64,000 nt of DNA from contig JBMHCX010000007.1 in NCBI GenBank assembly GCA_049889695.1, positions 186,001-250,000 of the forward strand, read 5' to 3'. The notes under the pieces are model-generated. The model searched no databases. It was not told the DNA's origin and saw only the letters and a list, made by a program, of their open reading frames with translations. Position 1 is the stretch's first letter; every line of letters begins with the position of its first letter. The translations under genes and the position numbers were made by a program. This DNA is from WTJH01 sp049889695 (GTDB taxonomy: Bacteria; Bacteroidota; Bacteroidia; Flavobacteriales; Flavobacteriaceae). Below are positions 1 to 6,617 of this stretch, one piece after another.

Positions 1-111
1 AATCTTTTGGATGAGGTCTATTTTACGCGGAGAGCAACGGGCTATCCCGGCCCAGGAATTATTCCAGCGGAGCCACGAACAGGCTACATCACCCTAGAAT
101 ATAGCTTTTAG
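1..111 (+). CDS. C-terminal end of a TonB-dependent outer-membrane receptor (partial)
   Basis: The reading frame is open from base 1 and stops at TAG 109-111, giving 36 residues that end in GYITLEYSF. A closing aromatic beta-strand (alternating hydrophobic residues, terminal Phe) preceded by a Pro/Gly-rich turn (GYPGPGIIPAEPRTG) is typical of the last barrel strand of Bacteroidota TonB-dependent receptors, where the terminal Phe is read by the BAM machinery. Only the tail is visible, so the substrate cannot be guessed. The gene meets the HAD phosphatase gene head-on with a 4-base overlap of the stop regions. Confidence 0.6.
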   Translation, partial: NLLDEVYFTRRATGYPGPGIIPAEPRTGYITLEYSF

Positions 112-791
112 GTAGGGAATGAAGTCCGTGTAAGCATTTCTTCATAGTCTTCTATGGCCGCCAAACACCCCAATTCTTCTAGAAGAGTACTTTTTGTGAA
201 TTGTGTCGCCACTCCGACGACCTCCATGCCTGCTGCCTGTGCCGAGCGTATGCCCGACTGAGTATCCTCAAAGGCGAGGCAATCTTTGGGATTTATCTTT
301 AATTTATGGGCTGTTGCTTCAAAAATCTCTGGCGCTGGCTTGCCCAAACGAACCTGATGTCCACCCGTTGTGGCTTGGAAAAAATGTTCCATAGCGATTC
401 CTGCAAGCGTAAAGTCGATATTGTTCTGATCGCCCATGGTCGACAAGCCCAAGGGAATTTTCTGGCTGTATAGCTTTTCAAAATAGACCTTTAATCCGGC
501 GATAGGGTGGAGGTGGGGATGGTAGATCCGACGAAAAAGCGCTTCTTTTTTGTTACCAATCGTTCTGAGTTGAGCTTCGTCTTGAACAGTCGGAAAAAGT
601 CTGGCCATCACCTCAATCATGGTTCCTTTGTGGTAATCTCTTTCAAATACTTCAGGGCTGATGTTTAGCTGTTGCTGGTCTAGAAAGGCGATCCACGCTT
701 GGTGGTGGTAGGGCATGCTGTCCACTAGAGTACCATCCATATCAAAAATTGCTGCTTGAAATCTTTTCCCTTGAACAACGAATGCTGACAT
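108..791 (-). CDS. HAD-superfamily phosphatase/phosphomutase (beta-PGM or YqaB-like)
   Basis: A 227-residue cytoplasmic HAD hydrolase. Motif I is FDMDGTLVDS, with nucleophile Asp17 and acid/base Asp19. A helical cap (about residues 26-85) follows. Motif II lies near LGLSTMG, the motif III Lys is in RLGKPAPEIF, and motif IV is AFEDTQSGIRSA. The order and cap size match the beta-phosphoglucomutase / fructose-1-phosphatase (YqaB) / 2-deoxyglucose-6-phosphatase group, which acts on small sugar phosphates. The exact substrate cannot be read from sequence. It is a single gene on the minus strand, with no partner upstream within 280 bases. Confidence 0.85.
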   Translation of the reverse strand: MSAFVVQGKRFQAAIFDMDGTLVDSMPYHHQAWIAFLDQQQLNISPEVFERDYHKGTMIEVMARLFPTVQDEAQLRTIGNKKEALFRRIYHPHLHPIAGLKVYFEKLYSQKIPLGLSTMGDQNNIDFTLAGIAMEHFFQATTGGHQVRLGKPAPEIFEATAHKLKINPKDCLAFEDTQSGIRSAQAAGMEVVGVATQFTKSTLLEELGCLAAIEDYEEMLTRTSFPT

Positions 792-1073
792 ACCTATTCT
801 TTACCGCCAAAATAAGCGCTCTTGTCCTATTTGCCAATGATTTCAGTAGCTATCTCTTGAAAAATAAAGGTCCCGCCCACCGAGTTTAAAATTATTGATA
901 CCTTGAACAAAATTGCTAGATGAAAATTACTCTCCGTTTCCACGGCGTTCTTTTCAGGGGACGTCTTTGCCATTTGTCGTTGCAGATTTGGGACCTATTC
1001 CGGGAACAGTCATTTAGCTTTATATGTGATTTACCACGGTTTTCAATGATTTACCCATCCGATAAAGCTATAT

Positions 1074-1733
1074 ATGGGCAAGAATAATATAGACACAAAT
1101 CAGAAGTTACAGCGGTTCTATGAGCTGCCCAAAGACGAACAATGGAATGTAGTTACCCATGCCCTTGGAGCTTTGGCGAGTGGGGTGGGTGTAGTAATTT
1201 TATTTCAGCAAGTGAAAACCGATGCCCTAGCGCTATTAGGACTGCTGATCTATGGGGCCTCTATGGTCTTTTTATTTTCTGCCTCTGCCATCTATCATGC
1301 GGCGTCTTCTTCCAAAAAATCCTTTTGGCAAAAAGTAGATCATATCGGTATTTATTTCCTGATCGCTGGGACCTACACCCCCGTTGCCCTCACTATTTTA
1401 AAGGACAGCTCGGGCATGTATTTGCTTGCTGGAGTGTGGTCGATTGCTCTGTTTGGCACGATCTATAAAATCTTCCTGATTCATAAATTTCATAACCTCT
1501 CTCTCTTTTTATATCTGGCGATGGGATGGTTGGTCATCTTAGATATCGATAATGTTTGGCGCCTTTTTCCACTCGACGCTTTTTATGCATTAGTAGCGGG
1601 GGGCTTTTTTTATACCCTAGGGACCGTTTTCTACCGTTGGGAAAAATTGTATTTTCATCATGTGATATGGCACTTTTTTGTGTTGGCCGGCGCATTTTCC
1701 CACTACACTATGGTGGCCTATTTAATGGTTTAA
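1074..1733 (+). CDS. Hemolysin III / PAQR-family (YqfA-like) membrane protein
   Basis: 219 residues with about seven hydrophobic segments. The PAQR/hemolysin III signature residues are present: Glu in the N-terminal EQWNVVTHALGA segment, SAIYHA after the second helix, KVDHIGIYFLIAGTYTP, and the C-terminal HHVIWHFFVLAGAFSHY. The Ser, Asp and His residues of these motifs form the zinc site known from PAQR structures. The family sits in the inner membrane; a hydrolase-like role has been proposed, and the 'hemolysin' name reflects an early assay. It lies 22 bases before the rhodanese gene and is probably co-transcribed with it. Confidence 0.9.
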   Translation: MGKNNIDTNQKLQRFYELPKDEQWNVVTHALGALASGVGVVILFQQVKTDALALLGLLIYGASMVFLFSASAIYHAASSSKKSFWQKVDHIGIYFLIAGTYTPVALTILKDSSGMYLLAGVWSIALFGTIYKIFLIHKFHNLSLFLYLAMGWLVILDIDNVWRLFPLDAFYALVAGGFFYTLGTVFYRWEKLYFHHVIWHFFVLAGAFSHYTMVAYLMV

Positions 1734-1755
1734 ATGATCTCTTGAAAGAACAATC

Positions 1756-2115
1756 ATGATTCGAATTCTCTTGTTTTGTGCCCTCTTGGTGGCTAGCCAA
1801 AAAGTGACTTACAATCGGCTTGCAGTAGAGGATTTTCAGGCTGCTGTCCAGCAACCCTCAGTGGCCCTAATCGATGTTCGAACGCCAGAAGAATTTGAGG
1901 AAGGCCATATCCCCGGGGCAGCAAATATCGATTATTTAAACACAGAAAACTTTCGTGCGAGCTTCGATTGCTACGATCGCGAAACGCCCATTTATGTCTA
2001 TTGCAAACTAGGCGGCAGAAGTAAAAAGGCCGCTCAAATCTTGTTGGACATGGGCTTTAAAGAAGTGAATGATCTTAAGGGAGGCTATATGACTTGGCGA
2101 TGGGAATATGACTAA
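1756..2115 (+). CDS. Rhodanese-like domain protein
   Basis: 119 residues: a short hydrophobic N-terminus (IRILLFCALLVASQ), which could be a signal peptide, followed by a single rhodanese domain. Recognisable elements are ALIDVRTPEEFEEGHIPGA and the active-site loop YCKLGGRSKKAA, whose Cys would carry the persulfide. Single-domain rhodaneses move sulfane sulfur to cyanide or thiol acceptors. If exported, this one would act in the periplasm. Being next to the PAQR gene gives no specific functional hint. Confidence 0.85.
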   Translation: MIRILLFCALLVASQKVTYNRLAVEDFQAAVQQPSVALIDVRTPEEFEEGHIPGAANIDYLNTENFRASFDCYDRETPIYVYCKLGGRSKKAAQILLDMGFKEVNDLKGGYMTWRWEYD

Positions 2116-2122
2116 ACTCAGT

Positions 2123-2428
2123 CTACTTTTCTTTTAAAAACAGCTGAATAAAAAGCCCGAAAATATAGATGAGCAGCCCATATATTGGAGAGATGATACT
2201 GTTTTTTAACCCGCCAGCTAGCATATTTTGCGCAACTCCAGTTGTTTTTTCCACTGCCTGAAGCATTTCAAAAAAGCCAATCATGTATCCCAGGCACCCA
2301 ATAGCCAGCGCGAGCTTCCCTAGGTGCTTAAGCAGATGCGGAAAGCGATAGGTGGCCGCAAGCATTGCTAACAAAATAAGGCTTAGGAGACTCATAAAAA
2401 GGGGGCCTCCAGCATAAAATAAGTCCAT
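2123..2428 (-). CDS. Small MotA/TolQ/ExbB-like membrane protein
   Basis: 101 residues with three hydrophobic helices (about residues 8-27, 37-55, 75-97). The pattern GGPLFMSLLSLILLAML, followed by a Gly-rich helix and AGGLKNSIISPIYGLLIYI, resembles the TolQ/ExbB/MotA proton-channel domain, in which a conserved A-x-G-x-x-x-A-x-x-x-P/T-x-x-G-L segment lines the pore. This is an eye match. The protein is about half the size of ExbB and has no ExbD or TonB partner beside it. It is convergent with the rhodanese gene, with 7 bases between the stops. Confidence 0.5.
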   Translation of the reverse strand: MDLFYAGGPLFMSLLSLILLAMLAATYRFPHLLKHLGKLALAIGCLGYMIGFFEMLQAVEKTTGVAQNMLAGGLKNSIISPIYGLLIYIFGLFIQLFLKEK

Positions 2429-2682
2429 AGTAAGCGTCTATTAAGTGGGCAATTTACAGCAAAGCTGGCCACTTCACCAAAACTATACTCGGTTTTGATC
2501 CATTCCTAAACAAAGCTTATGCTTCTTTTTAATATTGCGTAAAAAAGAGCAACAAGGTCACTAAAGCGATTAGGGAATATTCAGTATATTCAGTTAAGCT
2601 GTTAAAAATTTAGGGATCTCTTAATGAATATCAGCAAGATCTGTATAATTGCTAATAAAACACTCCCAAACGTCCCAAATAT

Positions 2683-5241
2683 ATGGCAATACAAGACCTC
2701 TACCCATACGGCAGCTATAGATTTATTTCGTTCCTATTTCGCTTTTTATTGACCCTAATTCCCTTTTGGGGATCTGGGCAAACCCCTCCCGCTTTGGTCT
2801 ATGGCGATTACGATGTCTCTACAGCGGTTCATATATCCTATGCGAACGATTTTTTTGTAGGTGGGGAAGAGGGGTCTCCCCAAGGACTTACCTTTTCTAG
2901 AGATGGATTAAAGATGTTTATTGTGGGTTTTGACAACGATAATGTAATCGAATATATACTTACTACCCCTTGGGATGTTTCCACAGCGGCTCCTTCTGGT
3001 ATCGTATTTTCGGTCACCGGACAAGAGAATGCTCCAACAGGAATCACTTTTTCAACGGATGGATTAAGGATGCTTGTCATTGGTCAGAATGGCGATCGAG
3101 TAGTAGAATATCACCTGGGTGCTCCGTGGGATCTATCTGCGGTTACCTATGCAGGCACTACAGAAGAATATAATGTAGGAGGGCAAGAGTTAGTTCCGCA
3201 AGGACTGGCCTTTTCTCCGGACGGATTAATGATGTTTGTTACAGGTAGTCAGAGAGATAGAGTCTATACCTATCAGCTAGGAACTGCTTGGGATGTATCC
3301 TCGGCCATGTTCGCTGGAACCGCTCAGGAATTTTCAGTCGGTAGTGAGGAAAATAATCCACGGGACTTGGCTTTTTCCCATGATGGACGAAAGCTGTTTG
3401 TTATTGGCTCTTCTGGACGGTCAGTCGTCGAATATGTCTTGGGCACTCCTTGGGATCTAACAACCGCTAGCCATACGGGAGTAGCAGAAGAATGGAATGT
3501 CAATAGATCAGAGCCATATCCACTTTCAATGGCATTGTCCCGAGACGGTTTAAAAATCTTTGCGGTAGGAGGGGATGCAGCTCGTGTGATTGAATATGAA
3601 TTCGAACATATCTATCCGGAAGCCTCGACCAACGATGGAACTATCGACAACACCCAAGCCCTTACCATAGCACTGTTGGGGGATACTTTTACCGCCATGG
3701 ATGGGCAAACATTAAACATCGGTATGGATGTGGTGGTCGGCAATGTTCCGGCCGGACTAACGCCCGTACTCACCATTAGCGATAGCCAAACCACCGCCAC
3801 CCTGACCTTTGCAGGACAGGCAACCGACCACAGGGATATAGATCAAATCTCTGGTCTCACGTTTGAATTTATGGACACTGCCTTTAGTAGCTCCACAGCA
3901 GCAGCTGTAGAATTCTCGGGCCATAGCAGCCCTTATGAGGTGAAAATAGCCTTCGATTATCTGGACAACCCACCACCACGACTCGATTATAGCATTGGTT
4001 GGGACGTCTCCAAAGCTGTTTACGCAGGCGATTCTAGGAGATATCGTATTAATGAAGAATCAGGTCCACAATCGCTGACTTTTTCACCGGACGGTTTAAA
4101 AATGTTTATCATTGGTAGTTCTGGAGATCGAATAATAGAATACAACCTGGGTACTGCTTGGGAGGTATCCTCAGCACAGCATAATGGGATAATATATGAT
4201 GTTCGCGATCAGCAGGGAAGTCCTGGGGCATTAGCTTTTTCTTCAGATGGTTTAAAAGTATTTGTTGTCGGTAATTTTCAGAACATGGTTCTAGAATATC
4301 ATCTTCTTGCCCCTTGGGATGTCTCCTCAGTTACCTATGCCGGAGATACAGAAAGTTTGAATATAGGCGAGCGAGAATCAAATTTAAGTGAACTAATTTT
4401 TACATCGGATGGTTTAAAAATGTTCGTTTTTGGCTTTGAAGACGATAGTGTCGTGGAATTTAATCTGACTACTGCATGGGATGTATCGACGGCTGTCTAT
4501 GCGGGGACAATAGAAGAGTTTTCTGTAGCAGCACATGAAATATTGCCTAGAGGAATGGTTTTTACACCCGATGGTTTAAAAATGCTCATCTTAGGGGAGA
4601 CGAATGATACGATAATAGAATTCAATTTGGGTTCCGCTTGGGATGTATCAACAGCGGTCTATGCTGGAGTGATGGAAGAGTTTTCTGTTGCTACACAAGA
4701 GACACTTCCTACTGATTTGGTTTTTTCTCCCGATGGAGCAAAGCTGTATGTAGTGGGTCGTGGCATGGATTATGTGGTGGAATATGATATCACGGTTCCC
4801 TATTATCCCGAAACGACTGCAAATATGGGGGCGATAGACAACAGTAATCCCCTGGAAATTACTCTTTTGTTTGGGGAAACCTTTGCCAAGGCCGATAGCA
4901 GCACCTTAGACATCGGCGCAGATGTGATCGTGGGTAATGTCCCGCCCGGACTTACGCCTGTACTGACCATAACTGACAGCCAAACAATAGCTACTCTCAC
5001 TTTTGCTGGCCAAGCAGAGGGTCACCAAAACATAAACGATGTCAGCCAAATCACGTTTCAGTTTATGGACTCCGCCTTTAGTAGCGCTTCGGCCGCTACA
5101 GTCGAGAATGCAGGGAGTGGAACCCCGCATACGATAGAAGTAGATATCGACTTTCGAGACAATGCCAACAGTGACTTCAACCTTATGCGGCATGGCCAAT
5201 ATTTCTTTAACGGGGAACGGAGGACCATTAAATTTGAATGA
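2683..5241 (+). CDS. Exported repeat protein with two five-repeat propeller-like modules
   Basis: 852 residues. After a likely signal peptide (hydrophobic around residues 16-35, ending SGQ) come five repeats of about 53 residues (residues ~42-308). A beta-rich domain of about 120 residues follows (~309-430), and the whole arrangement is then repeated (~436-704 and ~706-830). Each repeat carries LTFSPDGLKMFVIG, then VIEYxL, then WDVSTAVYAG, which is the four-strand blade pattern of YVTN/WD40-like propellers. The beta domain contains VGNVPPGLTPVLTI and TATLTFAGQA. The C-terminus (MRHGQYFFNGERRTIKFE) is short and basic and not a standard TonB-receptor end. Function is unknown; the protein is probably periplasmic or surface-exposed. 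The ATG at 2683 gives a slightly long n-region. Confidence 0.75.
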   Translation: MAIQDLYPYGSYRFISFLFRFLLTLIPFWGSGQTPPALVYGDYDVSTAVHISYANDFFVGGEEGSPQGLTFSRDGLKMFIVGFDNDNVIEYILTTPWDVSTAAPSGIVFSVTGQENAPTGITFSTDGLRMLVIGQNGDRVVEYHLGAPWDLSAVTYAGTTEEYNVGGQELVPQGLAFSPDGLMMFVTGSQRDRVYTYQLGTAWDVSSAMFAGTAQEFSVGSEENNPRDLAFSHDGRKLFVIGSSGRSVVEYVLGTPWDLTTASHTGVAEEWNVNRSEPYPLSMALSRDGLKIFAVGGDAARVIEYEFEHIYPEASTNDGTIDNTQALTIALLGDTFTAMDGQTLNIGMDVVVGNVPAGLTPVLTISDSQTTATLTFAGQATDHRDIDQISGLTFEFMDTAFSSSTAAAVEFSGHSSPYEVKIAFDYLDNPPPRLDYSIGWDVSKAVYAGDSRRYRINEESGPQSLTFSPDGLKMFIIGSSGDRIIEYNLGTAWEVSSAQHNGIIYDVRDQQGSPGALAFSSDGLKVFVVGNFQNMVLEYHLLAPWDVSSVTYAGDTESLNIGERESNLSELIFTSDGLKMFVFGFEDDSVVEFNLTTAWDVSTAVYAGTIEEFSVAAHEILPRGMVFTPDGLKMLILGETNDTIIEFNLGSAWDVSTAVYAGVMEEFSVATQETLPTDLVFSPDGAKLYVVGRGMDYVVEYDITVPYYPETTANMGAIDNSNPLEITLLFGETFAKADSSTLDIGADVIVGNVPPGLTPVLTITDSQTIATLTFAGQAEGHQNINDVSQITFQFMDSAFSSASAATVENAGSGTPHTIEVDIDFRDNANSDFNLMRHGQYFFNGERRTIKFE
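2809..3606 (+). repeat. First block of five ~160-base coding repeats
   Basis: Five in-frame repeats encode blades of about 53 residues, each with DGLKMF-type and WDVSTA-type motifs. The nucleotide sequences have diverged; protein similarity is much clearer than DNA similarity. Confidence 0.8.
3988..4795 (+). repeat. Second block of five ~160-base coding repeats
   Basis: A second set of five blades with the same motifs as the first block. It is again followed by the ~120-residue beta domain, so the gene is a duplication of a [5 blades + beta domain] unit. Confidence 0.8.
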
Positions 5242-5249
5242 TCCTAGCC

Positions 5250-5272
5250 AGTGCAAAACGAAGTGTTGCGCT
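5250..5272 (+). terminator. Hairpin after the propeller-repeat gene (weak terminator candidate)
   Basis: Ten-base arms AGTGCAAAAC and GTGTTGCGCT pair across a GAA loop with one wobble and one mismatch, nine bases after the TGA stop. No proper T-tract follows, so termination is uncertain. Confidence 0.3.
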
Positions 5273-5325
5273 TTAAGCTTCAGGTCTAGGATTTTAGAAA
5301 AAACCTCAATGTATTGCCCCGATTT

Positions 5326-5607
5326 TTAGACTGCTTTTTTGAGGACTTCTTGTGGCTTCTCCAATAAAAAAGAAATCTCTAACTGTGATGAGGATTTGGA
5401 AAAGGTTTTTAACGATTCCCGAGCCGTTTCTAACTCTTTTAATTTTTTTTGATAGTGGCTAGTATCTACTCGATGGTCACCTACCCATTCCGATAAGTGC
5501 TCTACTTTTAGCATACGGATACTTTCCTCTATCCATTTTAAAGCAAGGACTTTATTGTTTTCTGCACTTAAACCTAGATTGTCAAAAGCTATTTTCTGAA
5601 TTTCCAT
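5326..5607 (-). CDS. Unrecognised 93-residue cytoplasmic protein
   Basis: I do not recognise a family. The protein is soluble and rich in Lys, Glu and Leu, with two long predicted helices (about residues 15-35 and 48-70, the second a heptad-like KKLKELETARESLKTF). There is no signal peptide, Cys pair or known motif. It is transcribed divergently from the LysR-type regulator, with 85 bases between the start codons. That arrangement is common for a regulator and its target, so LysR control is an inference from position. A TACATTTG box lies 19 bases upstream of its ATG. Confidence 0.6.
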   Translation of the reverse strand: MEIQKIAFDNLGLSAENNKVLALKWIEESIRMLKVEHLSEWVGDHRVDTSHYQKKLKELETARESLKTFSKSSSQLEISFLLEKPQEVLKKAV

Positions 5608-5626
5608 AATGATGTTTTTATAGAAG

Positions 5627-5634
5627 CAAATGTA
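5627..5634 (-). promoter_or_regulatory. Bacteroidota -7 box for the 93-aa gene
   Basis: TACATTTG on the minus strand fits the Bacteroidota TAnnTTTG element and stands about 19 bases before the ATG. I see no clear -33 TTTG partner. Confidence 0.35.
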
Positions 5635-5654
5635 GAGTTTAATTACATTGTATA

Positions 5655-5686
5655 ATATTTATATATTTGATCTATAGTATAAATAT
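5655..5686. promoter_or_regulatory. Inverted repeat straddling the LysR-gene -7 box
   Basis: Perfect nine-base arms ATATTTATA (5655-5663) and TATAAATAT (5678-5686) flank 14 bases. A TATATTTG -7 box (5662-5669) lies inside. Placement between divergent starts suits an autoregulatory LysR operator, but the region is very AT-rich and the symmetry could be chance. Confidence 0.3.
5662..5669 (+). promoter_or_regulatory. Bacteroidota -7 box for the LysR gene
   Basis: TATATTTG fits TAnnTTTG, 24 bases before the ATG. A TTTA at about 5638 sits at roughly the right distance for a degenerate -33 element. Confidence 0.4.
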
Positions 5687-5692
5687 ATATTT

Positions 5693-6589
5693 ATGAATTA
5701 TACTTTGAATCAACTACGAGTTTTTCATAAAATTGTAGAAACTAAAAGTATTACACGAGCTGCCGAGCAGTTATTTATGTCTCAGCCAGCGGTCTCCATA
5801 CAGCTAAAAAATTTCCAATCGCAATTCGATATACCGTTGACTGAACCCAAGGGGAGAGAAATACAGATTACAGATTTTGGGATTGAAATTGCTTCGATTA
5901 CCGAAAGAGCTTTGGATGAACTCTTAAATCTCCAATACAAAACAAAGGAGTATAAAGGAATCGTTCGGGGTAAACTCCGCATTGCATCTGCCTCTACGGG
6001 GAAATATGTAATTCCTTTTTTTTTGACCGATTTTCTCCGTCAATATCCAGGTATTGATTTGGTTTTAGATGTCACGAACAAAACTCAAGTCATTAGTGCA
6101 TTAAAAAATAAATCAATTGATTTTGCTATTATCTCTGTTTTACCGGAAAACGTAGATGTCCAAGAAGAACTTTTAATTGAAAACAAATTGTACTTGTTCA
6201 CCAATTCATCGGAGGACATTGCACAGAAATCATTGATTTTTAGAGAAAAGGGTTCAGCAACGCGTGCAGAGATGGAATCTTTTTACCAACAGACGGAAGC
6301 CAGTCAGTTCAACAGGATTGAATTAACGTCCAATGAAGCGGTGAAACAGGCGGTGATTGCAGGGATTGGGAATTCTATCCTACCATTGATTGGGATTAAA
6401 AATGAACTATTAAATAATACCCTAAAAATCTTACCACAAACGGGACTCCCCATCATTACTCAGTGGAGAGCTGTCTGGTTAAAAGAGAGAAATCTTTCGC
6501 CTGTTGCTCAGGCCTATCTTCAATACCTCACAGCAAACAAGCAAAAGATTCTTCAAAACCATTTTGAATGGTACCTCAATCGAAAATAG
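5693..6589 (+). CDS. LysR-family transcriptional regulator
   Basis: 298 residues. The N-terminal winged helix-turn-helix (residues 1-65) contains LRVFHKIVETKSITRAAEQL and MSQPAVSIQLKNF, the standard LysR DNA-reading helix. It is followed by a linker helix and a two-lobed periplasmic-binding-like effector domain (about 90-290; GKLRIASASTGKYVIPFFL at its start). The order resembles the CbbR/CysB-like branch, but the ligand cannot be read. The only divergent neighbour is the unknown 93-aa gene. Downstream, the GH3 gene is convergent, 28 bases away. Confidence 0.93.
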   Translation: MNYTLNQLRVFHKIVETKSITRAAEQLFMSQPAVSIQLKNFQSQFDIPLTEPKGREIQITDFGIEIASITERALDELLNLQYKTKEYKGIVRGKLRIASASTGKYVIPFFLTDFLRQYPGIDLVLDVTNKTQVISALKNKSIDFAIISVLPENVDVQEELLIENKLYLFTNSSEDIAQKSLIFREKGSATRAEMESFYQQTEASQFNRIELTSNEAVKQAVIAGIGNSILPLIGIKNELLNNTLKILPQTGLPIITQWRAVWLKERNLSPVAQAYLQYLTANKQKILQNHFEWYLNRK

Positions 6590-6617
6590 AAGCAACATCC
6601 GAATCTAGAACAGCCGT

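Noticed and set aside
1013..1070. TAGCTTTA/TAAAGCTA inverted repeat upstream of the PAQR gene
   Set aside because: Only eight bases with a spacer of more than 40 bases in AT-rich sequence; not distinguishable from chance.
920..1087. 55-codon open frame upstream of the PAQR gene
   Set aside because: No family resemblance, odd composition (many Arg/Phe/Trp), and it runs into the start of the real gene in another frame.
4906..5256. 116-codon frame opposite the propeller-repeat gene
   Set aside because: It is antisense to a clearly coding repeat gene and has no recognisable protein pattern.
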